Shown here: piece by piece, positions 25,104 to 33,134 of the stretch | Layout of the letters: each line of letters begins with the position of its first letter | Numbering within the stretch: position 1 is the first letter of the stretch | Origin: Pontibacterium granulatum | Lineage (GTDB): Bacteria; Pseudomonadota; Gammaproteobacteria; Pseudomonadales; Balneatricaceae | Assembly (NCBI RefSeq): GCF_029961155.1 | Contig: NZ_JASBRH010000029.1 | Coordinates: forward strand, 1-49,288 | DNA: 49,288 nt | Reading direction: 5' to 3' | Translations under genes and position numbers: made by a program | Notes under the pieces: model-generated | What the model saw: only the letters and a program-made list of their open reading frames with translations | Databases searched by the model: none | Told to the model about the DNA's origin: nothing

Positions 25104-25145
25104 CCTATGGGTACTCTCGAACGGCACCAGCGGAGTACCTATAGG
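25104..25145 (+). other. Second intercistronic hairpin before the parvulin gene
   Basis: CCTATGGGTACTC (25104-25116) pairs with GAGTACCTATAGG (25133-25145), with one mismatch. It stands just 43 bp before the ribosome site of the parvulin gene and again lacks a T-run. Confidence 0.6.
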
Positions 25146-25198
25146 ACTTGCTCGAAAGCACTACACAGCGTAATCGCCCTTTTCTTTGGAGGCACACC

Positions 25199-26014
25199 AT
25201 GCAGCTGATCGATACCACCTCTCTGCCAACTGAAGCACCTGACTTTCCTGATGTGGTTGTGAACGGCACCACCATCGATTCGCACACCATCCTGCAGGAG
25301 ATGCAGTACTACCCGGCTGAATCCATGGAAGACTCCCGCCAAAAAGCGGCTCAGTCGCTGGTGGTGCGTGAGTTGCTGATGCAGCGTGCGCGCGAACTGG
25401 GAATGGACGTCTCCGAAGAGGATGATGCCAACGAAAACATGATCGCAGCCCTGCTGGAGAAAGAGGTCGAACTGACCACCGCCGATGCTGAGACCTGCGA
25501 GCGTTATTACGAAGCCAACAAAGAGCGCTTCAAAACACCGGTACTGATCGCCTGCAGCCATATCCTGCTGGGTGCTGACCCGAACGATCTGGAAGAGCGT
25601 GCTGCCCGCAAAGTGGAAGCGGAAGGCCTGATCGAAACCCTGAAAAACACACCGGAAAAATTTGCGGCCCTGGCAGAGCTGAACTCCGATTGTCCTTCGA
25701 AAGAGGTGGGTGGGCAGATGGGGCAGCTGGACAAGGGCCAGACCGTTCCCGAGTTTGAACGTCAGGTTTTCACCCTCGGCGTGGGACTGGCGGAGCGCCC
25801 GCTGGAGAGTCGCTATGGCTTCCACATCGTACGTATCGACCAGCGCGTAGAGGGGGAACAGCTGCCCTACGAAGCCGTGGAAGAGCGTATACGTGGATAC
25901 CTGCAGGAGCGTAATTATCGCAGTGCTGTAAATCAGTATATTCAGCTGTTGGCGGGGGAAGCCGAGATCTCCGGTGTGGAGATTCAGGGTGCAGATTCCC
26001 TGCTTGTGCAGTAA
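25199..26014 (+). CDS. PpiC-type (parvulin) peptidyl-prolyl isomerase of the nar cluster
   Basis: A 271-aa protein with a helical N-terminal half and a parvulin domain at about 112-220 (ACSHILLGADP, DCPSKEVGGQMGQLDKGQTVPEFE, YGFHIVRI). There is no signal peptide, so it should act in the cytoplasm, possibly as a folding aid for the large NarGH complex; this is inferred from the conserved position. The same type of gene follows narGHJI in Pseudomonas. The ATG at 25199 is chosen because GGAGG precedes it by 6 nt. Confidence 0.88.
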   Translation: MQLIDTTSLPTEAPDFPDVVVNGTTIDSHTILQEMQYYPAESMEDSRQKAAQSLVVRELLMQRARELGMDVSEEDDANENMIAALLEKEVELTTADAETCERYYEANKERFKTPVLIACSHILLGADPNDLEERAARKVEAEGLIETLKNTPEKFAALAELNSDCPSKEVGGQMGQLDKGQTVPEFERQVFTLGVGLAERPLESRYGFHIVRIDQRVEGEQLPYEAVEERIRGYLQERNYRSAVNQYIQLLAGEAEISGVEIQGADSLLVQ

Positions 26015-26033
26015 CGCCTGAAGGACGATATCT

Positions 26034-26657
26034 ATGCTTTCCGATCTACTGGCGAACAACAAAGCTTGGGCAAAACAGATGGAGGAGCGCCATCCCGGAT
26101 TCTTTAAAGAGCTGGCGGCGCAGCAGAAACCGGAATACCTCTGGATCGGTTGCTCCGACAGTCGCGTCCCTGCAAATGAGATCGTAGGTATGATGCCCGG
26201 AGAACTTTTCGTTCACCGTAACATCGCCAATATGGTGCTGCACACCGATCTAAACTGCTTGTCCGTTATTCACTTTGCTGTGGATGTCCTCAAGGTAAAG
26301 CACATCATTGTCTGCGGTCACTACGGCTGCGGTGGCGTGCGCGCCTCTCTCGGGAATGCGGATTTGGGACTGATCGATAATTGGCTACGCCACCTGAAAG
26401 ATGTCGCCTACGCCAACCAAGAGATCCTGAATGGGCAAGAGGACGAGAATGCCCGCGTCGATCGCTTCTGCGAACTTAACGTTATCGCTCAGGTGTCTAA
26501 CGTCTGCAAAACCAAACCGGTGCAGCGTGCTTGGAAAACCGGCCAAGAACTCTCCGTCCACGGCTGGATCTACGGTATCGAAGACGGCGTGATCAAAGAC
26601 CTGAAAGTGGATGCCAGCAGTGTGGATTGTATGCCTGAGTTGTACCGGGTGGATTGA
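26034..26657 (+). CDS. can: Beta-class carbonic anhydrase
   Basis: A 207-aa zinc enzyme interconverting CO2 and bicarbonate. Zinc ligands and the catalytic dyad are present: C40, D42 and R44 in CSDSRVPAN, H96 and C99 in CGHYGCGG. It is close in length to E. coli Can. It lies 19 bp after the parvulin gene with AAGGAC as ribosome site, so it may be co-transcribed with the nar operon. A terminator follows. Confidence 0.93.
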   Translation: MLSDLLANNKAWAKQMEERHPGFFKELAAQQKPEYLWIGCSDSRVPANEIVGMMPGELFVHRNIANMVLHTDLNCLSVIHFAVDVLKVKHIIVCGHYGCGGVRASLGNADLGLIDNWLRHLKDVAYANQEILNGQEDENARVDRFCELNVIAQVSNVCKTKPVQRAWKTGQELSVHGWIYGIEDGVIKDLKVDASSVDCMPELYRVD

Positions 26658-26681
26658 TTTAGCAGTCGCTTTCTTTGAATC

Positions 26682-26712
26682 TGAAAGGCTCCTGGTTAGG
26701 GGCTTTTTTTTT
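26682..26712 (+). terminator. Terminator after the carbonic anhydrase gene
   Basis: AAAGGCTCC and GGGGCTTT form an imperfect stem around TGGTTA and run into nine T residues (26704-26712). It probably ends the long narGHJI-ppiC-can transcript. Confidence 0.8.
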
Positions 26713-26740
26713 GAGTGTATTAATACCTTTTTTGTTCGTC

Positions 26741-26786
26741 TGTAGGGCAGCGTTCACGCTGCCGACAGGCTAAAGCCTGCCCTACA
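26741..26786. repeat. Palindromic element TGTAGGGC ... GCCCTACA
   Basis: Outer arms TGTAGGGC and GCCCTACA enclose two hairpins: GGCAGCGT-TC-ACGCTGCC, and AGGC-TAAA-GCCT. The design resembles the GTTGGGC elements of this window, but the sequence family differs. The rest of 26787-26951 shows no gene. Confidence 0.65.
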
Positions 26787-26951
26787 ATCTATTCGTTTAA
26801 TTTTGTTGCCCTCAGAACCCTGCTCCAAGTCAATAGAATGTTCATTCGCTATCTTCGACATCCTGCCAAAGGGGGTAGCCCTCAACCCCCTGTAAATTGG
26901 GCGAAAACGCCCATATCATCGTGTTTTTCTAACACCAATACTCCGCGCCGT

Positions 26952-26996
26952 TACCACCTGTGAGGTATACAGGGCCCCGGATGCCGTTGCGATAAT
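26952..26996 (+). promoter_or_regulatory. NarL 7-2-7 site and -10 of the moaA operon
   Basis: TACCACC-TG-TGAGGTA (26952-26967) is a 7-2-7 NarL site with the same TACCACC heptamer as elsewhere here. GATAAT at 26991-26996 is a good -10, placing NarL at about -43, an activator position. No FNR box was found next to it. Confidence 0.55.
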
Positions 26997-27026
26997 CGAT
27001 TGCAATTAGATTCCTGGGAGTTCGTT

Positions 27027-28028
27027 ATGAACACATCTGAAACACAGTTGATTGACGGTTTTGGTCGCAAGATCGATTACATCCGTTTGTCGGTGACCGA
27101 CCGTTGTGATTTTCGCTGTGTTTACTGTATGGCTGAAGATATGGAGTTCCTGCCGCGTGCCAAGGTGTTGTCGCTCGAGGAGCTGGCCACTCTGGGGGAG
27201 TCCTTCGTTAATCTGGGGATCAAACGCATCCGCCTGACCGGTGGTGAGCCGTTAGTACGTCGCGGTGTGATTGATCTGATCGCCAAGCTGTCGGCACTGC
27301 CGGGGTTGGATGAGGTGACACTCACCACCAACGGGTCGCAGCTGAGCAAGTTTGCCAAACCGTTAAAAGAAGCGGGGCTGAAGCGTATTAACATCAGCCT
27401 CGATAGCCTGAATCCGGAACGCTTTGCCCGTATGACCCGCCGCGATATGTTGCACCAGGTGTTGGCGGGTGTGGATGCGGCCGTGGCGGAAGGGTTTGAG
27501 AAGATCAAGCTCAATGCTGTGGTGATGAAGAACCACAACGATGACGAGATCCTGCCGCTGGTGGCTTACGCCCAGCAGCGCGATATCGATATCAGCTTCA
27601 TCGAGGAGATGCCGCTGGGTCAGATTCAGCATCATGATCGTCAGCAGGCATATTGCTCCAGCGATGATGTGCGCCAGGTAATCGAAAGCCGCTATGCGCT
27701 GCTGCCGAGTACCGATTCCACGGGTGGTCCTTCCCGTTATTTCCGTATCCCGGATGCCAAGGGGCGGATCGGTTTTATCTCGCCACACAGCCACAATTTC
27801 TGCTCCAGCTGCAATCGCCTGCGGGTGACGGCAGAGGGACGATTGCTGCTCTGCTTAGGGCAGGAGAACTCCGTAGATCTACGCGCGGTGCTACGCCGTT
27901 ATCCTGGTGAAGCGCACCGCATTGAATCACTTATTCGCGATGCGATCAGCCGCCGTCCGGAAGGGCATCAGTTTGCCGAGGACGACGCACCTCAGGTGCT
28001 GCGGTTTATGAACATGACCGGAGGTTAA
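27027..28028 (+). CDS. moaA: GTP 3',8-cyclase, molybdopterin biosynthesis
   Basis: A 333-aa radical-SAM enzyme that makes the first pterin intermediate from GTP, with MoaC. The N-terminal cluster is CDFRCVYC (C27, C31, C34); the C-terminal GTP-binding cluster is [10 protein letters not shown]...LLLC; the protein ends in the conserved GG. The ATG at 27027 has TGGGAG 6 nt upstream and is preferred over an earlier in-frame start. moaC, moaD and moaE are absent from the window, so this is probably a nitrate-dedicated second copy, as with Pseudomonas moaA1. Confidence 0.95.
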   Translation: MNTSETQLIDGFGRKIDYIRLSVTDRCDFRCVYCMAEDMEFLPRAKVLSLEELATLGESFVNLGIKRIRLTGGEPLVRRGVIDLIAKLSALPGLDEVTLTTNGSQLSKFAKPLKEAGLKRINISLDSLNPERFARMTRRDMLHQVLAGVDAAVAEGFEKIKLNAVVMKNHNDDEILPLVAYAQQRDIDISFIEEMPLGQIQHHDRQQAYCSSDDVRQVIESRYALLPSTDSTGGPSRYFRIPDAKGRIGFISPHSHNFCSSCNRLRVTAEGRLLLCLGQENSVDLRAVLRRYPGEAHRIESLIRDAISRRPEGHQFAEDDAPQVLRFMNMTGG

Positions 28029-28035
28029 GCGAGCG

Positions 28036-28740
28036 ATGAATAAGGTTTGTGACAAAGAGACTCAGATGGCCGAGGCCCTGAGCCAGATCCGCAACCATAC
28101 GTTGCTGTCCTCACTGAACGACGAACAGTTTCAAGCGCTGACCGCGCATTCCCGCCTGATTGATCTGAAACCGGATCAGACCCTGTTCCTGCAGGATGAT
28201 GAAGCCGAGCGTTTCTTTATTGTTATCCAAGGCAGCATCAAGATGTTCCGTCTCACTGCCGAAGGGCGTGAGATTGTGATGAACGTGCTGACCCGGGACC
28301 AAGCCGTGGGCGAAGCGGCGATGTTTATGGCCGAACACCACTATCCGGTGAATGCCAGTGCGATCGAGCGGTGCCAGGTGATCTCCCTGAGCAGCAATGT
28401 CTATCAGCGCCTGCTGCGGGAATCGACCGATAGCTGCTTTGGCGTACTGGCCGCGATGGCGTGCCGTCTGCAGAACAGTATGGCGGAGATCGAAACCCTC
28501 ACTTTGCAGAGTGCTTCCCACCGCGTGATCCGCTTCCTGCTGGGCTTGGTACCAGAAGGTGCCGAACGTGCCGAGGTAAAACTGCCGGTGGCGAAGCAGT
28601 TGATCGCCGCACGACTGGCGATGCAACCGGAAACCTTCTCCCGCGTAATGCGGGATCTGAAAAGCCGTGGCTTGCTGCTGGTGGATGGTTGTCATCTGAC
28701 CATCCTCAGCGTACAGGGCCTGAGGGGGATGATGGCATGA
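28036..28740 (+). CDS. dnr: Dnr-type CRP/FNR family regulator
   Basis: A 234-aa regulator with a cyclic-nucleotide-fold sensor domain (about 18-140), dimer helix and winged HTH (about 165-230; KQLIAARLAMQPETFSRVMRDL). It lacks the N-terminal cysteine cluster of FNR, so it should not sense oxygen through [4Fe-4S]. The sequence and place next to moaA fit Dnr, a heme-based NO sensor that activates denitrification genes at FNR-like boxes. It may bind some of the TTGAT-N4-ATCAA sites listed here. Its stop overlaps the next start (ATGA). Confidence 0.85.
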   Translation: MNKVCDKETQMAEALSQIRNHTLLSSLNDEQFQALTAHSRLIDLKPDQTLFLQDDEAERFFIVIQGSIKMFRLTAEGREIVMNVLTRDQAVGEAAMFMAEHHYPVNASAIERCQVISLSSNVYQRLLRESTDSCFGVLAAMACRLQNSMAEIETLTLQSASHRVIRFLLGLVPEGAERAEVKLPVAKQLIAARLAMQPETFSRVMRDLKSRGLLLVDGCHLTILSVQGLRGMMA

Positions 28741-29234
28741 GCGAACAGGGCAATGGGAAGCGGGTGAAGCGCAGAGAGCTGCCGCTAGTATACGCCTGCT
28801 CCGGTTGCTCCAGCGTTGCTCAGCTTGCCAATGACGTGGCAGTGCATCTTGATCATCAATCCAAAGCGGAGATGTCCTGTATCTCCGGTGTGGGTGGTGG
28901 TGTCGAGGCCCTGGTGAAGGTTGCCCGCTCCGGTCGCGACATTATCGCCATCGACGGCTGTCAGTTGCACTGCACCGAAGCCTGTCTTGCCAAGTGCGGC
29001 GTAAAGCCCACAGAGCATGTGAAGTTATACGAGTATGGCCACAAAAAGCGTATTGGCGAAAAAGCGTCCGATGCGGATTTCGAGGCAGTGGTCGCTCATG
29101 TTGAACAATTGCTGGCGGGGTTGACGGAAAAGACCGATCAACCGGTCAGCGAACAGCTAGATTTTGATGGAGACTCCAGATGGGACACGCAAAAAAAGAC
29201 GCGGTCTTTCAGCCGCTCAACATTGCGGTATTAA
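28737..29234 (+). CDS. DGC-domain putative zinc-binding protein
   Basis: A 165-aa protein of the cysteine-rich DGC family. Conserved cysteines are C21 and C24 (YACSGCSS), C48, then IDGCQLHCTEACLAKCG (C75, C79, C83, C87). It overlaps the dnr stop by ATGA and the moaB start by 55 bp, so it is tightly coupled to both. The function of the family is not established; the cysteines could hold zinc or an Fe-S cluster. Its place between an NO-responsive regulator and Moco genes suggests a role in nitrate respiration or metal delivery, which is inference. Confidence 0.75.
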   Translation: MSEQGNGKRVKRRELPLVYACSGCSSVAQLANDVAVHLDHQSKAEMSCISGVGGGVEALVKVARSGRDIIAIDGCQLHCTEACLAKCGVKPTEHVKLYEYGHKKRIGEKASDADFEAVVAHVEQLLAGLTEKTDQPVSEQLDFDGDSRWDTQKKTRSFSRSTLRY

Positions 29235-29728
29235 CCGTTTCAGATACCCGGACACTGGAGACTGATACCTCCGGCGATACCCTGCAACAGTGTATTACCG
29301 ATACCGGCCACGCCCTATGGTGGCGTGACATCAAACCGGATTGCATCTATCAGTTGCGTTCGGTGGTATCCCAGTGGATCGCCCATCCGGATGTACATGT
29401 GGTACTGGTGACCGGCGGAACCGGTTTTACCGCCCGCGACACCACCCCCGAAGCATTGACTCCGCTCTTTGATAAACAGATCGAAGGCTACGGCGAGTTG
29501 TTCCGGCAGGTCTCTTATGAGGAGATCGGCACGTCAACCGTCCAGTCCCGCGCCGTAGCTGGGGTCGCCAACCGTACGGTAATCTTCGCCATGCCGGGCT
29601 CGCCTAAGGCGTGTAAAACTGCTTGGGAGAAGGTGATCCGCGAGCAGCTGGATGCCCGCCACCGTCCGTGTAATTTTGTTGAGATGGTTATGCCGAACGT
29701 GGACACCGCCTGCGGTTCCCGTTCCTGA
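29180..29728 (+). CDS. moaB: Molybdenum cofactor biosynthesis protein MoaB
   Basis: A 182-aa MogA/MoaB-fold protein. The signature TGGTGFTARDTTPEAL is near residue 75. MoaB/MogA-type proteins adenylylate molybdopterin before molybdate insertion by MoeA. GGAG precedes the ATG, which lies inside the 3' end of the DGC gene. It is followed by moeA in the same operon. Confidence 0.92.
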   Translation: MGHAKKDAVFQPLNIAVLTVSDTRTLETDTSGDTLQQCITDTGHALWWRDIKPDCIYQLRSVVSQWIAHPDVHVVLVTGGTGFTARDTTPEALTPLFDKQIEGYGELFRQVSYEEIGTSTVQSRAVAGVANRTVIFAMPGSPKACKTAWEKVIREQLDARHRPCNFVEMVMPNVDTACGSRS

Positions 29729-29764
29729 TCTGCCATCCACATCGAGTTTGCCGAGAGATCTACT

Positions 29765-30994
29765 ATGACTGCGTGTAGCTGCGACTATGACCGCCTGATG
29801 TCCTTTAACGTGGGTTTGCAGCGTTTGCTGGATTCTGCAAAGCCGGTTACTGAAACAGAAACCGTGCCGCTGGAGGACGCTGCAGGGCGTGTATTGGCTG
29901 CGGATGTACTGTCAACGATTGCAGTGCCACCGGCTGCCAACAGCGCGATGGATGGTTATGCAGTGAATACCAGCGCATTGCCGGAAAGCCTGTTGGTTCC
30001 TGTTAGTCAGCGTATCGCAGCAGGGCAGCAAGGCACACGTCTGGAACCGGGTACTGCCGCACGCATCTTTACCGGTTCGGAGATCCCGCCGGGTGCCGAT
30101 GCGGTAATCATGCAGGAACAAACCCGTCATGTGGGTGAAGATATCCAGTTGTTAATGCTCCCCAAGGTCGGAGATCATATCCGTCCTGCCGGACAGGATA
30201 TCCAGCCCGGCCGTTGTGTGGTGAAACAAGGTACGAAACTGGATGGACGTCACCTGGGCGTTATTGCCTCCGTGGGTGTGGCTAACGTCACTGTGTATCG
30301 ACGGCTCAAAGTGGCCATTCTGACCACCGGTGATGAACTGGTATTGCCGGGTGAAGAGGCCGGTCCGGGTAAGATCTACAACTCCAACTACTTCACTCTG
30401 AAAGGGTTGCTGGAGCGCATGGGGATTGAAGTGATCTTCCCCGGCATTATCGAAGATGACCCACAGGTAACCCTGGATGCGCTGGCATCTGCAGCTCAAC
30501 GCTCTGATTTGGTGATCAGTAGTGGCGGTGTATCCGTTGGTGAAGAGGATCATGTTAAAGCCGCTGTGGAGAGCCTGGGTGAGCTGATGCTCTGGCGTCT
30601 GGCCATCAAGCCGGGTAAACCACTGGCATACGGACGGGTCGGTCAGACCCCGTTTATCGGCCTGCCTGGTAACCCCGCTGCGGTGCTGGTGACCTTTCTG
30701 ATGCTGGCTAGCCCGTACATCAAAACCATGCAGGGCAGCAGTGAAGTTCTGCCGAAGCGTTATACCGTGAAGAGCGGTTACGAGCGCACCAAAGTGGTGG
30801 CACGTGAAGAGTTTCTGCGAGCAGCGCTCAGTGCACAAGATGGAGAACTGGTCGCTGCACCCGCTCACAGCCAAAGCTCCGGTGTACTGAGCTCATCGGT
30901 GATGTCCGATGGTCTTTTGGTCATTCCAGCCGAACAGGCGGTGGCGGTAGGTGATCCGCTGGAATTTATTCCATTTGACGGGCTCCTGGGCTGA
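29765..30994 (+). CDS. moeA: Molybdopterin molybdotransferase MoeA
   Basis: A 409-aa enzyme that inserts molybdate into adenylylated molybdopterin. Family motifs are seen in order: PPAANSAMDGYAVN near residue 57, TTGDELVLPG near 185, SSGGVSVGEEDHVK near 255 and GLPGNPAAVLVTF near 299. It contains an N-terminal CSCDYDRL sequence that is not catalytic. It lies 36 bp downstream of moaB and 12 bp upstream of mobA. Confidence 0.95.
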   Translation: MTACSCDYDRLMSFNVGLQRLLDSAKPVTETETVPLEDAAGRVLAADVLSTIAVPPAANSAMDGYAVNTSALPESLLVPVSQRIAAGQQGTRLEPGTAARIFTGSEIPPGADAVIMQEQTRHVGEDIQLLMLPKVGDHIRPAGQDIQPGRCVVKQGTKLDGRHLGVIASVGVANVTVYRRLKVAILTTGDELVLPGEEAGPGKIYNSNYFTLKGLLERMGIEVIFPGIIEDDPQVTLDALASAAQRSDLVISSGGVSVGEEDHVKAAVESLGELMLWRLAIKPGKPLAYGRVGQTPFIGLPGNPAAVLVTFLMLASPYIKTMQGSSEVLPKRYTVKSGYERTKVVAREEFLRAALSAQDGELVAAPAHSQSSGVLSSSVMSDGLLVIPAEQAVAVGDPLEFIPFDGLLG

Positions 30995-31006
30995 GGAGTC
31001 ACGGCG

Positions 31007-31597
31007 ATGAGTGAATCCTTCCTTTCAATCGCAGCCGTTATTCTGGCTGGAGGTCAGGGGAGCCGCATGGGCGGTGAGGACAAAGGCCTGGTGCCGTTCC
31101 GGCAGGGGCCGATGATTCGTTGGACGCTTGATCGCGTGCTATCCCAAGTGGATGAACAGGTAATCAGCTGCAACCGCAACCGTGAAACCTACGACCGTTT
31201 CGGCGTGGCCACAGTGACCGACGATACCCTGGGTTTTGTTGGCCCGTTGGCGGGTGTGCAGGCGGCGATGAACCATCTGGATGGCCGCCACTCACATCTG
31301 CTCGTGCTGCCTTGCGACACACCGCTGATCAGCGAAGCGTTGATTGGTCTGTTGATCGACAAGGCGAAGCAGCAGCCGGATGCGATTACGTTGCTTTATG
31401 CTGACGGCCGTCCCCAGTTTCTGCATGCGGTGATCCCAGTCCAGTACCACGCCAACCTGGATGCTGCGTTGGAAAGCGGTCAGCGTGCTGTATTCAAGTG
31501 GTATAAACAGTTCCCGATCCAGACGGTGGAAGTGGAAAACCACGCCCAGTGTTTGGTGAACATGAACACCTTCGAGCACCTCTCTTTATCTGCATGA
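31007..31597 (+). CDS. mobA: Molybdenum cofactor guanylyltransferase MobA
   Basis: A 196-aa nucleotidyltransferase that adds GMP to Mo-molybdopterin, giving the bis-MGD cofactor needed by NarG. The signature is LAGGQGSRMGGEDKGL at about 14-29, with the metal-binding aspartate in LPCDTPLI near 102. It is the last gene of the moaA operon and is followed by two REP-like repeats that may serve as 3' structure. Confidence 0.94.
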   Translation: MSESFLSIAAVILAGGQGSRMGGEDKGLVPFRQGPMIRWTLDRVLSQVDEQVISCNRNRETYDRFGVATVTDDTLGFVGPLAGVQAAMNHLDGRHSHLLVLPCDTPLISEALIGLLIDKAKQQPDAITLLYADGRPQFLHAVIPVQYHANLDAALESGQRAVFKWYKQFPIQTVEVENHAQCLVNMNTFEHLSLSA

Positions 31598-31602
31598 TTT
31601 GT

Positions 31603-31680
31603 GTTGGGCATCACGACGTGATGGCCAACCTACCTTTCACACAGTACCTGTAGGTTGGTCATTGCTATGCAATGACCAAC
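31603..31680. repeat. REP-like element, copy 2
   Basis: GTTGGGCATCAC-GAC-GTGATGGCC continues into AACCTAC. After 16 bp comes GTAGGTTGGTCATTGC-TAT-GCAATGACCAAC. The two hairpins lie within larger inverted arms. It is located 5 bp after mobA. Confidence 0.85.
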
Positions 31681-31729
31681 GGACCCTAATTCGCACTGGG
31701 CTCCGGTTTTCTTAATCTGTGTGAGTTTT

Positions 31730-31807
31730 GTTGGGTATCTCTGCGCGATAGCCAACCTACATTACACACCGTACCCGTAGGCTGGTCATTGTGCAGCAAT
31801 GCCCAAC
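31730..31807. repeat. REP-like element, copy 3
   Basis: GTTGGGTATC...GATAGCCAACCTAC, a 16-bp spacer, then GTAGGCTGGTCATTG...CAATGCCCAAC. It stands in tandem with copy 2, 49 bp downstream. Stems differ by compensating changes (TATC/GATA here, CATCAC/GTGATG in copy 2). Confidence 0.85.
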
Positions 31808-31832
31808 AATCCTTTCAAGTTCCTACTTTTGC

Positions 31833-31859
31833 GAACTTTTTACGGCCGTTGCACTCACA
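31833..31859 (+). promoter_or_regulatory. Possible AlgU/RpoE-like promoter of the SYLF gene
   Basis: GAACTT (31833-31838), 16 bp, then TCACA (31855-31859) resembles the GAACTT-N16-TCTGA promoter of envelope-stress sigma factors. The -10 half is only 3 of 5. Nothing else was identified between here and the SYLF gene. Confidence 0.3.
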
Positions 31860-32011
31860 TTGTCGTGATCTTTTTGCCAGAACCCGGTTATCACACTACG
31901 CTGAAGTTCAGGACACCTGAGATCGGAAACGGAACAGTTTTGCTATTTTCGTTCTAAGGCCTTTACAGGTAAGTAACACAGCAACAGTCCCAGTGACGGG
32001 GGAGATTGATG

Positions 32012-32557
32012 ATGTTACGGAAACTTCAATGTGCATTTCTGTTGGTGATCAGCATGCTGCTGGTGGTACCGCATGCCGGGGCCGCTTCCGGAGTAGAGAT
32101 CGACGCGAAGGTCCAGGAGGCGCTGAGCAATCTCTATAAAACCTCGTCTTCCGCCAAGCGCTTGTCCCAGAAAGCGGCGGGAATACTCGTGTTCCCTGAA
32201 GTAATCAAAGCAGGGTTTGGTATCGGTGGCGAGTATGGTGAGGGTGCACTTTTGCGTGGCGGTAAAACGAGTGGTTATTACAGTGTAGTTTCGGCTTCTG
32301 TAGGGCTTCAGTTTGGGGCACAGTTGAAGGCAGAGGTCATTCTGTTCATGACCAATGACGCAATGAATAAATTCCTTAACAGCGATGGTTGGGAAGCGGG
32401 TGTTGATGGCAGTGTGGCGGTTGCGACCCTGGGTGCGGGTGGTGAGATCGACAGCAACACGGCCCAGCAGCCGGTCATTGGTTTTATTTTTTCCAATAAA
32501 GGGCTGATGTACAACCTTACGCTTGAAGGGGCCAAAATCAGCAAGATCGATAGGTAA
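32012..32557 (+). CDS. SYLF-domain (YSC84-like) exported protein
   Basis: A 181-aa protein with a signal peptide (hydrophobic 7-20, cleavage near AGAAS) and a SYLF/YSC84 domain over the rest (AAGILVFPEVIKAGFGIGGEYGEG, GYYSVVSASVGLQFGAQ). SYLF domains bind lipids. Bacterial members are periplasmic or outer-membrane associated and of unclear role. ATG 32012 is chosen for its 7-nt spacing to GGGGGAG; another ATG is one codon upstream. It lies 6 bp before the CigR-like gene. Confidence 0.85.
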   Translation: MLRKLQCAFLLVISMLLVVPHAGAASGVEIDAKVQEALSNLYKTSSSAKRLSQKAAGILVFPEVIKAGFGIGGEYGEGALLRGGKTSGYYSVVSASVGLQFGAQLKAEVILFMTNDAMNKFLNSDGWEAGVDGSVAVATLGAGGEIDSNTAQQPVIGFIFSNKGLMYNLTLEGAKISKIDR

Positions 32558-32563
32558 GTTGTT

Positions 32564-33094
32564 ATGCGCATATTAATAGGATTGATTTGTCTGGCGTTGA
32601 CTTCAAGTCCAGCATTGGCCGCTAAGCCAGAGTGGGCGGGTGATGGCAAGAAGGCTGAAAAACATCAGCAGAAAGAGACGAAGAAGGCCAAGTCAGATAA
32701 AGGGAAGGAAAAAGCCGAACACAAGCGCTACTTCTCAGCACAGGAACACGATGTTATCCGGGAATATTATGCCGACCATGGCGAAAAGGGACACAAAGGT
32801 GGCAAAGTAAAAGACCTTCCCCCCGGTCTGCAGAAAAAACTGGATCGCGGCGGAGAGTTACCTCCGGGCTGGCAGCGTAAGCTTGAACGTGGTGATGTGG
32901 TTGACCGTGAAGTGCGTGCCGCATCTCACCCAATTCCAGAGCAGCTAGCTGAACGTTTGCCTTACGATGCTGCGACCGAAGAGATAATCCGAGTGCAGGA
33001 CAAGGTGATCCGTATGAGCAAAGGGGAAGGGACCATCATTGATGTGATCGATATTGCGGATGTGCTTGTGGGGCGTGGGAAACGCGGCGAGTAA
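32564..33094 (+). CDS. CigR-like exported protein
   Basis: A 176-aa protein with a signal peptide (1-19, ends ALAAK), a Lys/Glu-rich low-complexity stretch (about 28-55) and the RcnB/CigR-type repeat LPPGLQKKLDRGGELPPGWQRKLERGD near 86-112. The C-terminal part has the family ending (VQDKVIRMSKGEGTIIDVIDIADV). Homologues are inner-membrane or periplasmic proteins, some of them anti-virulence factors; the biochemical role is unknown. It is probably co-transcribed with the SYLF gene. Confidence 0.75.
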   Translation: MRILIGLICLALTSSPALAAKPEWAGDGKKAEKHQQKETKKAKSDKGKEKAEHKRYFSAQEHDVIREYYADHGEKGHKGGKVKDLPPGLQKKLDRGGELPPGWQRKLERGDVVDREVRAASHPIPEQLAERLPYDAATEEIIRVQDKVIRMSKGEGTIIDVIDIADVLVGRGKRGE

Positions 33095-33134
33095 GCGAAG
33101 CGCCTGGTGTGGTAAGACCAGATACCCGCGATAT

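Noticed and set aside
27005-27018. An FNR box searched for at the 52-bp position below the moaA NarL site
   Set aside because: The sequence there has no TTGAT or ATCAA half-site, and it would fall inside the leader next to the ribosome site.
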